DNA of 64,000 nt from an uncultured Roseobacter sp. (GTDB lineage: Bacteria > Pseudomonadota > Alphaproteobacteria > Rhodobacterales > Rhodobacteraceae). A program made the position numbers and the translations under genes. The notes beneath the pieces are model-generated. The model saw only the letters and a list, made by a program, of their open reading frames with translations. It had not been told where the DNA came from and made no database searches. Position 1 is the first letter of the stretch. Every line of letters starts with the position of its first letter. Shown here piece after piece: positions 36,652-45,514 of this stretch. The DNA lies in the NCBI RefSeq assembly GCF_947499265.1, contig NZ_CANMNK010000009.1:91314-155313 (forward strand), in the 5' to 3' direction.

Positions 36652-37841
36652 GCTAGCTTGAGTACGTTGTGATCATTGGCGGCCACATATCCCGACCACC
36701 GCTCCATCAGCAGCCTGCGCTTGTCCAGTAGATCCGACCGCGCATAGGCCCGTTCCACGTCTGACCCAACCTGATGCGCCAAGCTCATTTCCGCCACTTC
36801 ACGTGGTGCGTTTGCGACCTCTGAGGCCCAATCGCGGAAGGTAGAGCGGAAACCGTGGACCGTGACCCCCTCAACCTTCATTCGGCGCAAGAGCATGAGC
36901 ATCGACATATTGGACAGCGGCTTGTGGCGTTTCTGGCCTTCGAACACGTACTCAGATTGCATCGCTTGCAGCGGCTCGATGATCGACAGCATTTCATCCG
37001 TCAGCGGCACGCGGTGATCCGCACCTGTTTTCATACGCACCGCCGGGCAGGTCCACACCCGCGCCTCCAGATCGACCTCGCCCCACTGCATACCCAAGAC
37101 TTCACCCGTGCGCGATCCGGTCAAACACGTAAACATCAGCGCTTTAGCGGCCATCGCGTTGCGGGTTTTCAGATCAGCGTAGAACGCGGGCACGTCACGC
37201 CAGTGCATCGCCTTGTGGTGTTTGACCTTGGCTTTCACTTTAGGCAAGGCCTGCGCATCCTTGATCGCCGTGACGGGGTTTTCGCCAGACCGGAATCCTT
37301 TGGAGCGCGCCACATCCAGCACCGTCTTGATCCGCTGCGCCAGCCGTTTCGCAGTTTCGTGCTTTTCCGTCCAGATCGGGGCGAGACACATCATCACTTC
37401 GGGCTGGTCAACACTGTCAATCGGCATCCGGCCAATCTTGGGAAAGGCATAGTCGCGCAGTGTATTGATCCATTGTTGACCATGCTTGGCGTTTTTCCAC
37501 GTGGGCAATCGGTCAATGTGGACCTGTTTGGCGAACTCTTCGAAGGTGGGAATGTCACGCGTGGCATTGAAACGCGGGTTCAGGCCGGTCTTGGCCATGC
37601 GCCGATATTCCAGCGCCCGCTCCCGCGCTTGGTTGATCGTAACGATATCCGCGCCCCCCAAACCAAAGTCCGTCCGCAGCGGCGCGCCCTTCTTGTTCTT
37701 CTGGCCCTTGACCACCACCCGCACGATCCAGCGCCGCGCACCAGACGGATCGACCACAAGGTAAAGGCCGTTCCCGTCGCCATGCCGCCCGGGGCCAAGG
37801 TTTTCCACCAGCTTCTTTGTCAGCTTGCCGGACAGGGCCAT
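36648..37841 (-). CDS. DUF4102-type tyrosine integrase
   Basis: 'LTKKLVENLGPGRHGDGNGLYLVVDPSGARRWIVRVVV', 'TGSRTGEVLGMQWGEVDL', 'HGFRSTFRDWASEV'; adjacent to tRNA-Ser 3' end; start set at MALSGKL. Confidence 0.93.
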   Translation of the reverse strand: MALSGKLTKKLVENLGPGRHGDGNGLYLVVDPSGARRWIVRVVVKGQKNKKGAPLRTDFGLGGADIVTINQARERALEYRRMAKTGLNPRFNATRDIPTFEEFAKQVHIDRLPTWKNAKHGQQWINTLRDYAFPKIGRMPIDSVDQPEVMMCLAPIWTEKHETAKRLAQRIKTVLDVARSKGFRSGENPVTAIKDAQALPKVKAKVKHHKAMHWRDVPAFYADLKTRNAMAAKALMFTCLTGSRTGEVLGMQWGEVDLEARVWTCPAVRMKTGADHRVPLTDEMLSIIEPLQAMQSEYVFEGQKRHKPLSNMSMLMLLRRMKVEGVTVHGFRSTFRDWASEVANAPREVAEMSLAHQVGSDVERAYARSDLLDKRRLLMERWSGYVAANDHNVLKLA

Positions 37842-37991
37842 TCCTAAAATACCACATTCTCTACCACTCAAGGAAAGAATAAAGACACCATCGAAAGAAA
37901 CTCAAGGAAATGATGAAACAGCGCAACCGCTTATCAAACAAAGAAAAAAGCCGCCCAAGGTAGCTCATTCAAATTCAGAAAAATGTGGTAG

Positions 37992-38081
37992 TGGCGGAGA
38001 GACAGGGATTCGAACCCTGGGTGGGCTTGCACCCACAACGGTTTTCGAGACCGCCCCGTTCGACCACTCCGGCACCTCTCC
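37992..38081 (-). tRNA. tRNA-Ser (CGA)
   Basis: 90-nt class II tRNA; anticodon loop CTCGAAA, long variable arm, TTCGAAT T-loop and encoded CCA. Confidence 0.95.
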
Positions 38082-38084
38082 GCG
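38039..38084 (+). repeat. 46-bp direct repeat, copy 1 (inside intact tRNA-Ser)
   Basis: Identical to 45469-45514. Confidence 0.95.
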
Positions 38085-38094
38085 TTTGATTTCA

Positions 38095-38298
38095 TTACGC
38101 TTTTCCTTTTTGGCCTGCAAGGCCCTTCGTCGGTTTTAAAACCGGTTTTAAGGTTTCACGTTCTGGTCTGTTTTTGTTCCGTTCTTTTTGTGCGCGCTTG
38201 GCCTCAGCTTTTCGCATCTCAGCGCCAGCGTACTTTTGGAACATTGCTTCTGTCAGGTACCCTGTCACTGACATCCTTCTATTTTTCTGAGATTTCAC
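38095..38298 (-). CDS. Small basic hypothetical protein
   Basis: 67 aa, Lys/Arg-rich; overlaps the next upstream ORF. Confidence 0.45.
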   Translation of the reverse strand: MKSQKNRRMSVTGYLTEAMFQKYAGAEMRKAEAKRAQKERNKNRPERETLKPVLKPTKGLAGQKGKA

Positions 38299-38488
38299 AC
38301 CCCAAGAGGCGACACAAAATGGCCGCTAGCTCCGGGTCCTGCGGAACAAAAATCCGGTCAGTTTCTCCGATCTGATCGAACGCCACGAGCTGGACATTTT
38401 TCGCTTCCATGAAGCGACGGCCTCTGGCGGCGCGCTCGCGCTTTTCTTTGATCTCTGCGGCTCGCTCCAGTATCTCATCGTCAGTCAT
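38279..38488 (-). CDS. Small hypothetical protein
   Basis: 69 aa 'MTDDEILERAAEIKEKRERAARGRRFMEAKNVQLVAFDQIGETDRIFVPQDPELAAIL'. Confidence 0.55.
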   Translation of the reverse strand: MTDDEILERAAEIKEKRERAARGRRFMEAKNVQLVAFDQIGETDRIFVPQDPELAAILCRLLGCEISEK

Positions 38489-38609
38489 GCTCGATCCTTT
38501 TCGATAAAATAGATCGTGTAATAATTACCTAACTATTACACTTACCGAAGTCAAGCAAATGAGCAAATAGTTCTTGTAATAATTATTTTCGCCTGCCATG
38601 TAAGATTTC

Positions 38610-39284
38610 ATGCAAGAGCAGAAAGAATTCACAGGGGCGAAGTACGGTTACGTCAGGGTCTCGACAGAAGAGCAGACCGATCAGATGCAGCGAGATGCTT
38701 TGATTGAGTACGGCGTTTCGCCCGGCATGATCTTCGGCGACAAGATGACAGGTGCGCATATGCAGCGGCCTGGCTTGTTGGGTGTGTTGAACCTGTGTCG
38801 GCCAGGGGACATGCTGGTTGTCTGGAAACTCGATAGGCTAGGGCGCACGGTTAAGGGTGTTCTTGAGGTGATAGAAAACCTCAACGAAAAGAACATCGAG
38901 TTGAAATCGATCACTGAGGAAATCAACACCACCACACCCATGGGCCGCATGATCATGACGATACTGTTGGCGCTGGCCCAGATGGAGCGTGAGTTGATTT
39001 CGGAGCGTACCGCAGCGGGAATTGCCTCTAAGCAAGCGACTGGATGGAAGCCGGGACCAAAGCATCGGATACGCGATTACCCGAAGCGTTTGGCCAAGTT
39101 CACTGAATTGCTGATGGACGATAAGCTCAAGGATATGACGGCTGCTGAAATCATCCAGACGATGAACGACGCAGATCCAAAAGCACCAAAGATCAACGCG
39201 CCGCAGATGTACTACAATTGGAAGCGTGAAGGGTTTCCCGGCCTTGAGCTGAGCGATCCGCCGCTTGAAGGTGACGATGAATAG
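38610..39284 (+). CDS. Serine recombinase (resolvase/invertase family)
   Basis: 'KYGYVRVSTEEQTDQMQRDALIEYGV', 'GDMLVVWKLDRLGRTVKGVLEVIENL', 'MGRMIMTILLALAQMERELISERT'. Confidence 0.93.
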   Translation: MQEQKEFTGAKYGYVRVSTEEQTDQMQRDALIEYGVSPGMIFGDKMTGAHMQRPGLLGVLNLCRPGDMLVVWKLDRLGRTVKGVLEVIENLNEKNIELKSITEEINTTTPMGRMIMTILLALAQMERELISERTAAGIASKQATGWKPGPKHRIRDYPKRLAKFTELLMDDKLKDMTAAEIIQTMNDADPKAPKINAPQMYYNWKREGFPGLELSDPPLEGDDE

Positions 39285-39340
39285 GGGATGAAGTGCGAGA
39301 TTTATTTGAGCATGCCAGTGCAGGAGGTAACGAGTAATCA

Positions 39341-40147
39341 ATGCGAGCGATGGAAAGACTGACCTTACCTAGGTTGGCTGGTCTTGATGACCTTTTTACT
39401 CTGTTTCGAGAGAAGTCATCTTCAAGGGACATGCTGTTTCGTGGGCAGTCTGATGCGGATTGGGAACTTGTTCCAAGCCTTTACCGTCAAGGTATTGGGG
39501 GAATCAACGTAGGGCGTGGGCCGCGGCACAACGAAAGAGCTTACGATGCCGTAGAGAAGAGAATCTCCAATCGGTTCTTCTCGGAGGGATATCCGTTTCT
39601 CACTACAATCGAGCGTTCGACTCGCAACGACTTAGCGATAATGCAGCACTTCGGCTGTCCAACTAGGCTGTTGGATTGGTCACGGGATCCGCTGGTCGCG
39701 CTTTATTTCGCGCTGTATTCTTCTAAAGAAAATACTGATGCTGCGCTTTATTTAATCTCACCTACTGGTCAAATTGGCACAACAATTGATGGACCGTATC
39801 CGGCGGGATTGCCTCACAGGGGTAGGTTGATGATGATTGCGCCATCTACAATTGATAGGCGCGTAATCGCGCAAAAGTCGATGTTTACTATCCAGTCGTT
39901 TGGAGAGAACGAACTGGAATTCACGCCTCTTGATCGTCGGGAGATCTTAAGGGAGACACCGGTTAATCCCACTGACCCTCATGAGCAAACTACCGCTTTT
40001 GTCAAATTCATAATTCCCAACGGGCGAAAGTGGTATCTTATGGATCGACTGCTCAGCATGGGAGTAAACCATGCGACACTGTTTCCCGGTCTTGAAGGGA
40101 TCGGTTCCTCGATAGCCCACGCGGTGCGTCATAGGCATCTCGTTTGA
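39341..40147 (+). CDS. FRG-domain protein
   Basis: 'LFRGQSDADWELVPSLYR' and 'LAIMQHFGCPTRLLDWSRDPLVALYFALY'. Confidence 0.88.
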   Translation: MRAMERLTLPRLAGLDDLFTLFREKSSSRDMLFRGQSDADWELVPSLYRQGIGGINVGRGPRHNERAYDAVEKRISNRFFSEGYPFLTTIERSTRNDLAIMQHFGCPTRLLDWSRDPLVALYFALYSSKENTDAALYLISPTGQIGTTIDGPYPAGLPHRGRLMMIAPSTIDRRVIAQKSMFTIQSFGENELEFTPLDRREILRETPVNPTDPHEQTTAFVKFIIPNGRKWYLMDRLLSMGVNHATLFPGLEGIGSSIAHAVRHRHLV

Positions 40148-40393
40148 GAATCGATCAACCGAGAGATCTTTGGAACGATGGATGAGAGAATAGGAGCCAA
40201 TGTCTGCTGTGAGCCCGAACCTCGCGTATGCTGCGCGTCGCACGAACGTCCGCCTTGTCAAACCGAATTCCTTACCAGAATCGGCAATGCTGCAATCTAC
40301 ATCACTCTTCCAAATAGAGGTTATTGCGCTATGGTTTTACCTTAGTGACAGCCCACATTCTGCGACTACAGATTTCGATGAGTGGATTTGAAA

Positions 40394-41395
40394 ATGGATT
40401 ACGCCAGTACATATGGTTTGTTGGGGATCCCGGATGGAGTCGCAACCGCTTTCGTTCTGATTTCGTTGAGCCTCTTGCTAACGCCTTGGTTTGGAGGCCT
40501 TGAGATTGGTCCGCTCAAAGTGCCAAAGCCAAGAGAACACCAAGCTCTACTACTGAAGCGTTCTACCCCTATTGTCTTTCTGATTACTCTGGCACTTTTT
40601 TATCCTGTTTGGCCAAAGGATGACGGAACAAAATCGGCAGATACTCTCAACGAATTAGCATTGCGTTGGTTGGAGGAAGAACTAGGGCGGACCAGTTGGA
40701 ATGGAGGAGAGCAATGGGGTGAGGTCGTATTTGAAGACTCTGGCCGAGCGGCGCGATACTCTAATGCGCCGGGCCGTTCGAAGGGTTCCATCAGAATTAT
40801 TGGCGGCGATTTCAGCGGGTCTGGATTCATCGTCTTCTCAGGGGCTTGGTTCCAAGACGATGGTCGTGAGGGTGAACTGGAGCTGATCCCAGGTTACGAA
40901 AACGAAATCCAAGTCCGCTGGGGACCCGAGAATAAGATATTTTCTGAATGGGTGAAACTAAATTTGGAAGGACCATTGACAGATGATCCGGAATTGCCGG
41001 TTCTTCGGTGGGCAGCACTTGAGCAAAGTGCGTCCTCCTTTGGGCCGATATTTGTTGACTCGCTAAAGGTGCAAGCGGCCGGTACGGGCGGACGAACCGT
41101 GCAGAGAGTTGTCGAATTAGATGCAGGGAGTGGCCGCGCATTCCTCCCAGGCAGCATCGACTTCGAAGAATTTTCGAGAAGCGGAGGTGGGCGAATAGAA
41201 GCACGCTTCCTAGAAGACAGGTTCCAGTATATAGAATTGAACGTGGAGATTGATGGAGATACCAAAATCGTCCGTTTGCCCCAGAAAATTTACATATCTC
41301 TGTATGCAGAGACTGGTTCAGGAGCAGGAAATTTCAATAGAGGCGCATGGATAAATGGAAACGTCACGGCTCGCATTGTAGAGGTCCCGAGTTAG
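40394..41395 (+). CDS. Hypothetical membrane-anchored protein
   Basis: About 333 aa with two N-terminal hydrophobic segments; start MDYASTYG. Confidence 0.7.
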   Translation: MDYASTYGLLGIPDGVATAFVLISLSLLLTPWFGGLEIGPLKVPKPREHQALLLKRSTPIVFLITLALFYPVWPKDDGTKSADTLNELALRWLEEELGRTSWNGGEQWGEVVFEDSGRAARYSNAPGRSKGSIRIIGGDFSGSGFIVFSGAWFQDDGREGELELIPGYENEIQVRWGPENKIFSEWVKLNLEGPLTDDPELPVLRWAALEQSASSFGPIFVDSLKVQAAGTGGRTVQRVVELDAGSGRAFLPGSIDFEEFSRSGGGRIEARFLEDRFQYIELNVEIDGDTKIVRLPQKIYISLYAETGSGAGNFNRGAWINGNVTARIVEVPS

Positions 41396-41509
41396 TAGGA
41401 CAGGTTCCCAATCGTTCACCGGAAAAGCAGACACTGATTTCGCTTCTTTGAATGTCCGCTTCGTCCGCCTTGCCGACATCGGAAGATGAAATATTAGGAG
41501 GCCTTCGCA

Positions 41510-41725
41510 TTGGACGGATTTTTCTTGATCGGGTATTTGCTTGCGCTGGCCATTGCGATTTGGCTCTACTTTGTTGTCCCCGCCCAGATGGCACAGGCAC
41601 GTAACCGAAGCCGGTTGATCTGGGTTTTGATCAGTCTTGTCGGATCGCCGTTGCTGGCAATACTCTTGCTTTATGCGCTTGGTGAGGCACGTGAAAACGG
41701 CCTAGACCAGTCGTTGAAATATTAG
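41510..41725 (+). CDS. Small two-TM membrane protein
   Basis: 71 aa 'MDGFFLIGYLLALAIAIWLYFVVPAQMAQARNRSRLIWVLISLVGSPLLAILLLYAL'; first codon TTG. Confidence 0.65.
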   Translation: MDGFFLIGYLLALAIAIWLYFVVPAQMAQARNRSRLIWVLISLVGSPLLAILLLYALGEARENGLDQSLKY

Positions 41726-41962
41726 GAGCCAAAGGTCGCCTCCAAGTCCGAGTTTGTCAGTGCTGGCCCTTCACGGTACGGCAGCTAAGCGCAGAAACCG
41801 GACCTTGCAAAGTCCGGACCGTTTCCCGAAAGCGGATTTTCGAAGGTGCATTTAGCGAGTTTCTGCACGGAGCTCCTAGCGGAGTTGAATTCAAAAATAT
41901 GTTTCAATTGGGACCGAAGGAGGGCACTGTGAATGAGTTTCGAACGAGAGAGTTTTACGGTC

Positions 41963-43579
41963 ATGAAAAGCAAGGTTTTGAGTTCAGTTTTGGTATGTGT
42001 TGCGTCTCCTTTGTTCTGCGAGACATACGTTGTAACAAGCGCGCCTAGCTCGGTGATAGTGTATACTGAAGGCGCCAAGGTGACTCGCAATTTGACCGTT
42101 GAGTTGCCCGTTGGACGGCACGATGTTATTCTTCCAGACTTGCCGCCCGAATTGGAGTATCAAATTCCGCAAGTCACCGTGACCAACGCAGTCTTGGGAC
42201 CGGTGTCGGTACGGAAAGATGCATTGCCCCCTCTCTCTGAAGAGGAAACAGACGACGTTGTAACGGCGCGCGAGCAATTGATGGTTGCCCAGAAGAGCTT
42301 GGCCGATCACGAGGACCAAGAAGCGCGCGTAATGTCAGCGGCGGAAGCCGCCAAATTGCAGATAGAGTTTCTCAAAGCGCTGGCTAGGAATGAAGGTTTA
42401 TCATCGGACGCCGGCGACTTGAATGAAGTTGCAGTTATGGTCGGAGAACAAACCCAGAGCGCACGGCTACAGATACTAGATGCGGAAAAAACCGTCCGCG
42501 GCATGCGAGAGACACGAGAAAGCCTGGAACAAGCACTCGAAGAGGCGGAGGAAGCTCTAGCAGCCTTGCTGACATCGGACGAGGATCGTTTTCAAGCGGC
42601 CATCACTTTGTCGACGGACACAGCTGCAACTGCAGAACTCTCCGTTTCTTATTTCGTTTCCGCCAGCTGGGAGCCGCTCTACGATGTGACCCTTTCGACG
42701 GCAAAAACAGCACAGATTGGCATTCGGCGAGGAGCCGCTATAGAGCAGTCCAGTGGAGAGGATTGGAACGATGTAGAAGTACGCTTGTCTACACTGACGG
42801 TGTCGGAAAAACTGAAACCCTCTTCGGTTTTTCCACGAAAGCTTGTGGCGGTGGATCCCGCACCACCTTTGCAGTCACTTGACCGCGGCTCAGTGCAGTT
42901 AGCAGAGCCGATTGTCGAGGCACCTGTTATCGTAGAAGAAGCTGCAGCTGCAACCTATGATGGACCAGGAGTTACCTACGATGTGCCTGCACGCATCACG
43001 GTTGCAAACGATGTGGACGCGGCTCGGATCGCTCTGGATACGATCACATTGCCTGCGGTCGTGTTCGCGAGAGCGGTCCCACTCAGAGACGAAACGGCGT
43101 ACCTGATGGCGCGATTCAAGAACACGACCGACGAGCCTTTCCTTTCGTCAAACGAGACCCTATTTTCAGTGGAAAATCAATTCGTTGGGCTGTCTGACAT
43201 GCCTGAGATCCTTGCCGGTGATGAAGGTATCCTCGCTTTCGGGCCAATAGAAGACCTTAGACTGGATCTGAAGGTTCTCGACCGAAGCGACGGCGACAGT
43301 GGCATTCTAAATCGCTCCAATGTTCGAGACGAAGAAACCCTGATCACTGTGAAGAATCTGGGCGACCAGTCTTATTCTTTGGAACTGATTGGCCAGGTTC
43401 CTTACAGCGAACAAGAAGAGCTTCAGATTACATTCACAGCTGATCCCGAACCATCGGAAGAGAACTACGATTTCATGAGAGGTGTCCTGAAGTGGGACCT
43501 CGAAGTTAGACCGAATGAAGAGATAGTCGTTTCAGTGAGCCAAAGCATTCGCTGGCCTGAAGATAAGTCACTTGAGTAG
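41963..43579 (+). CDS. Mucoidy inhibitor MuiA-type (DUF4139/DUF4140) protein
   Basis: 'SSVIVYTEGAKVTRNLTVELPVGRHDVILPDLPPEL', 'LSVSYFVSASWEPLYDVTLST...SSGEDWNDVEVRLST'. Confidence 0.88.
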   Translation: MKSKVLSSVLVCVASPLFCETYVVTSAPSSVIVYTEGAKVTRNLTVELPVGRHDVILPDLPPELEYQIPQVTVTNAVLGPVSVRKDALPPLSEEETDDVVTAREQLMVAQKSLADHEDQEARVMSAAEAAKLQIEFLKALARNEGLSSDAGDLNEVAVMVGEQTQSARLQILDAEKTVRGMRETRESLEQALEEAEEALAALLTSDEDRFQAAITLSTDTAATAELSVSYFVSASWEPLYDVTLSTAKTAQIGIRRGAAIEQSSGEDWNDVEVRLSTLTVSEKLKPSSVFPRKLVAVDPAPPLQSLDRGSVQLAEPIVEAPVIVEEAAAATYDGPGVTYDVPARITVANDVDAARIALDTITLPAVVFARAVPLRDETAYLMARFKNTTDEPFLSSNETLFSVENQFVGLSDMPEILAGDEGILAFGPIEDLRLDLKVLDRSDGDSGILNRSNVRDEETLITVKNLGDQSYSLELIGQVPYSEQEELQITFTADPEPSEENYDFMRGVLKWDLEVRPNEEIVVSVSQSIRWPEDKSLE

Positions 43580-43895
43580 GAATTGAATTCCGATTTCTGG
43601 GGACCCGACACTTCGGAATTGACCGTAGAGCACTCGTGCGCAATCTTTAGGTCGTTGCTCCGAAGCGAATGGCGGCAAAGTTCGCTTACGTAGTATCGGG
43701 GCTACAAATCCAATGACCGCTTTGGGCTGCCGCGGTTCAACTGACTAAAACTCTCGGATGACGCCTATAGCCCGGCAGCTAGGAGGAGCGCCCAGACCTT
43801 TGCAAAGTCAGGTGCAAGGCTCTAATGACCTTAGAAACCATCTTCGTAATATGAGGCGTGCCCCCTACTAATTTAGGTCTGAGGAGTGATTGGCT

Positions 43896-44342
43896 ATGGA
43901 GATTTCTACGGAGCTTGTGACGAAGTTGGTGGTACTCGCAACCGCGTTGGTTGGACTCTACAAAGTTGCTGGCGCGGACGTGCATGACCCAATGGGCGAA
44001 CGCATCCGCGAGGCAATTGGTATCGTCATTGTTCCTGCCGCCATGCTGGTGCTGCTTTGGCTGTTTACGAGCGTGCTACCCTCGATCACAATTTACGAAC
44101 CGACTCCGATCAATCACGAGGCGGACGATGCCGAGCAGATGCTCGCCATCACTGAGCGGTTCTGGAAACAGGACATGCGGCAGGATGCCCTTAGGTTGAC
44201 GATAGAGCATGCTCTCGCAACAGGCCGCTATGACATAGCTGTGAAAGCTGCCGCGGACCTGAACCCAACTGGTCCGGCCGATGATGTGCGGATGAGAGCC
44301 GTAAAAGCGCTCGCGGAGAAGCAAAAACACTCGCTGCCGTAA
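43896..44342 (+). CDS. Hypothetical membrane protein
   Basis: 149 aa with TM 'EAIGIVIVPAAMLVLLWLFTSVLPSI'. Confidence 0.65.
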   Translation: MEISTELVTKLVVLATALVGLYKVAGADVHDPMGERIREAIGIVIVPAAMLVLLWLFTSVLPSITIYEPTPINHEADDAEQMLAITERFWKQDMRQDALRLTIEHALATGRYDIAVKAAADLNPTGPADDVRMRAVKALAEKQKHSLP

Positions 44343-44548
44343 GAGTAGCGTATGATGCGGAACAGAAGGTGGGGTCAACGCCGCGCTTCCAATCTAATTA
44401 GCCTTAAGAACGTCAAGAGACGAAGCGGACTTTACATTGAGTACACTTAATCGCCGTAAAGTCCTGCGATACTGTCATCGACCGCTCAAAACGAAGGTCC
44501 GCTTTGGGCTGCGAGCCGTCACTAGGATATGAAAGAATCGGAGCCGTT

Positions 44549-45241
44549 TCAAACCAGTTTTTCAATCGGTTCGATAAGCTCCGGGCCATCGTCATCACGG
44601 CCAATATTATTGACTTCGTGGTACTTGAAACGCCCCTCCCATCCCATACCAAGTGAATTTTTGGCGACGGTTGTGGTGATTTCGCCTCTGATCCAGCCGT
44701 TCAGTTCGTCCTGCGTCATCAGCACAGTCATTCGGTTATGAATGTGAGCGATCTGCTCGGATGGCTCTCGCGTCAGAAGGGTGCAGGTTTTCGTTCCGTC
44801 TGGCAATGTCGAGTGCAGCCCTGCGAAGAAGAGCACCGGTGCGTTTGTTTGGATGGTGATGTAGTTTGGTCGCCGGTCGTTCTTCGGACCCGTCCACTCA
44901 TAGTATCCGATTGCTAGAATAGCGCATCGCGCATGATTCCAAGCCGTTTTGAATGTGGGTTTGTCGGCAGCGGTCTCAATGCGAGCGTTGAATGTGGTCT
45001 GTTTTCAATCTTTCACATCGTGCTTGAACCAATGTGGCACAAACCACCGGCGGGCGGTGGTGAGAAGGTACCCTTCGTCTTTCTGACGGATCATGCTAAC
45101 CGATTGTGTTGGCTTGATGTTCCACCCGGTGGCCGGTTGGCGCGCGTTGTCGTCAAGCGAAGCCTTCTCGTAGAGGAAGTCCTCGATGATCTCTAGCATC
45201 TGGGCTTGCGTTAGGTTCCCACCGACTAATCTTCCACACAT
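44549..45241 (-). pseudogene. SOS response-associated peptidase (SRAP/YedK family) interrupted by one in-frame TGA
   Basis: 'MCGR...WFKHDVKD*KQTTFNARIETAADKPTFKTAWNHARCAILAIGYYEWTG...HNRMTV'; stop at 45005-45007, both halves in the same frame. Confidence 0.9.
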
Positions 45242-45468
45242 GTTGGAAGCTTAGGAGGCGATCCTGAGGCAGACAATAGATGATTTATTGTGCTGAATCG
45301 TAGAGCGTGGGTGGGCTGTTGGTTCGGTGTCGAGAATGGGTTGCTTTGATGGTTTTTAATAACTGCCTTGGTTCTGGTGAAAAGCGGGGTTTCAAGGATT
45401 CCCGAAATGTTCTCTATTCATTCCAATTGCGTTTTAATCCTACATCATTGAATTAAAGCGCAATATTG

Positions 45469-45514
45469 CGGTTTTCGAGACCGCCCCGTTCGACCACTCC
45501 GGCACCTCTCCGCG
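45469..45514 (+). repeat. 46-bp direct repeat, copy 2 (tRNA-Ser 5' half only)
   Basis: Identical to 38039-38084. Confidence 0.95.

Larger units (their letters stand above)
11769..38005. mobile_element. Putative tRNA-Ser-inserted genomic island (about 26 kb)
   Basis: 16-bp direct repeat at both ends; integrase gene next to the tRNA 3' end; IS remnant, second integrase and accessory cargo inside. Confidence 0.55.
38039..45514. mobile_element. Putative 7.4-kb element flanked by 46-bp duplication of the tRNA-Ser 5' half
   Basis: cggttttcgagaccgccccgttcgaccactccggcacctctccgcg at 38039-38084 and 45469-45514; serine recombinase inside. Confidence 0.75.

Noticed and set aside
45005-45007. TGA in the SRAP gene considered as selenocysteine
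   Set aside because: The position corresponds to a non-catalytic residue (probably Trp), catalytic Cys2 is present, and no SECIS-like element is evident; nonsense mutation or error is simpler.
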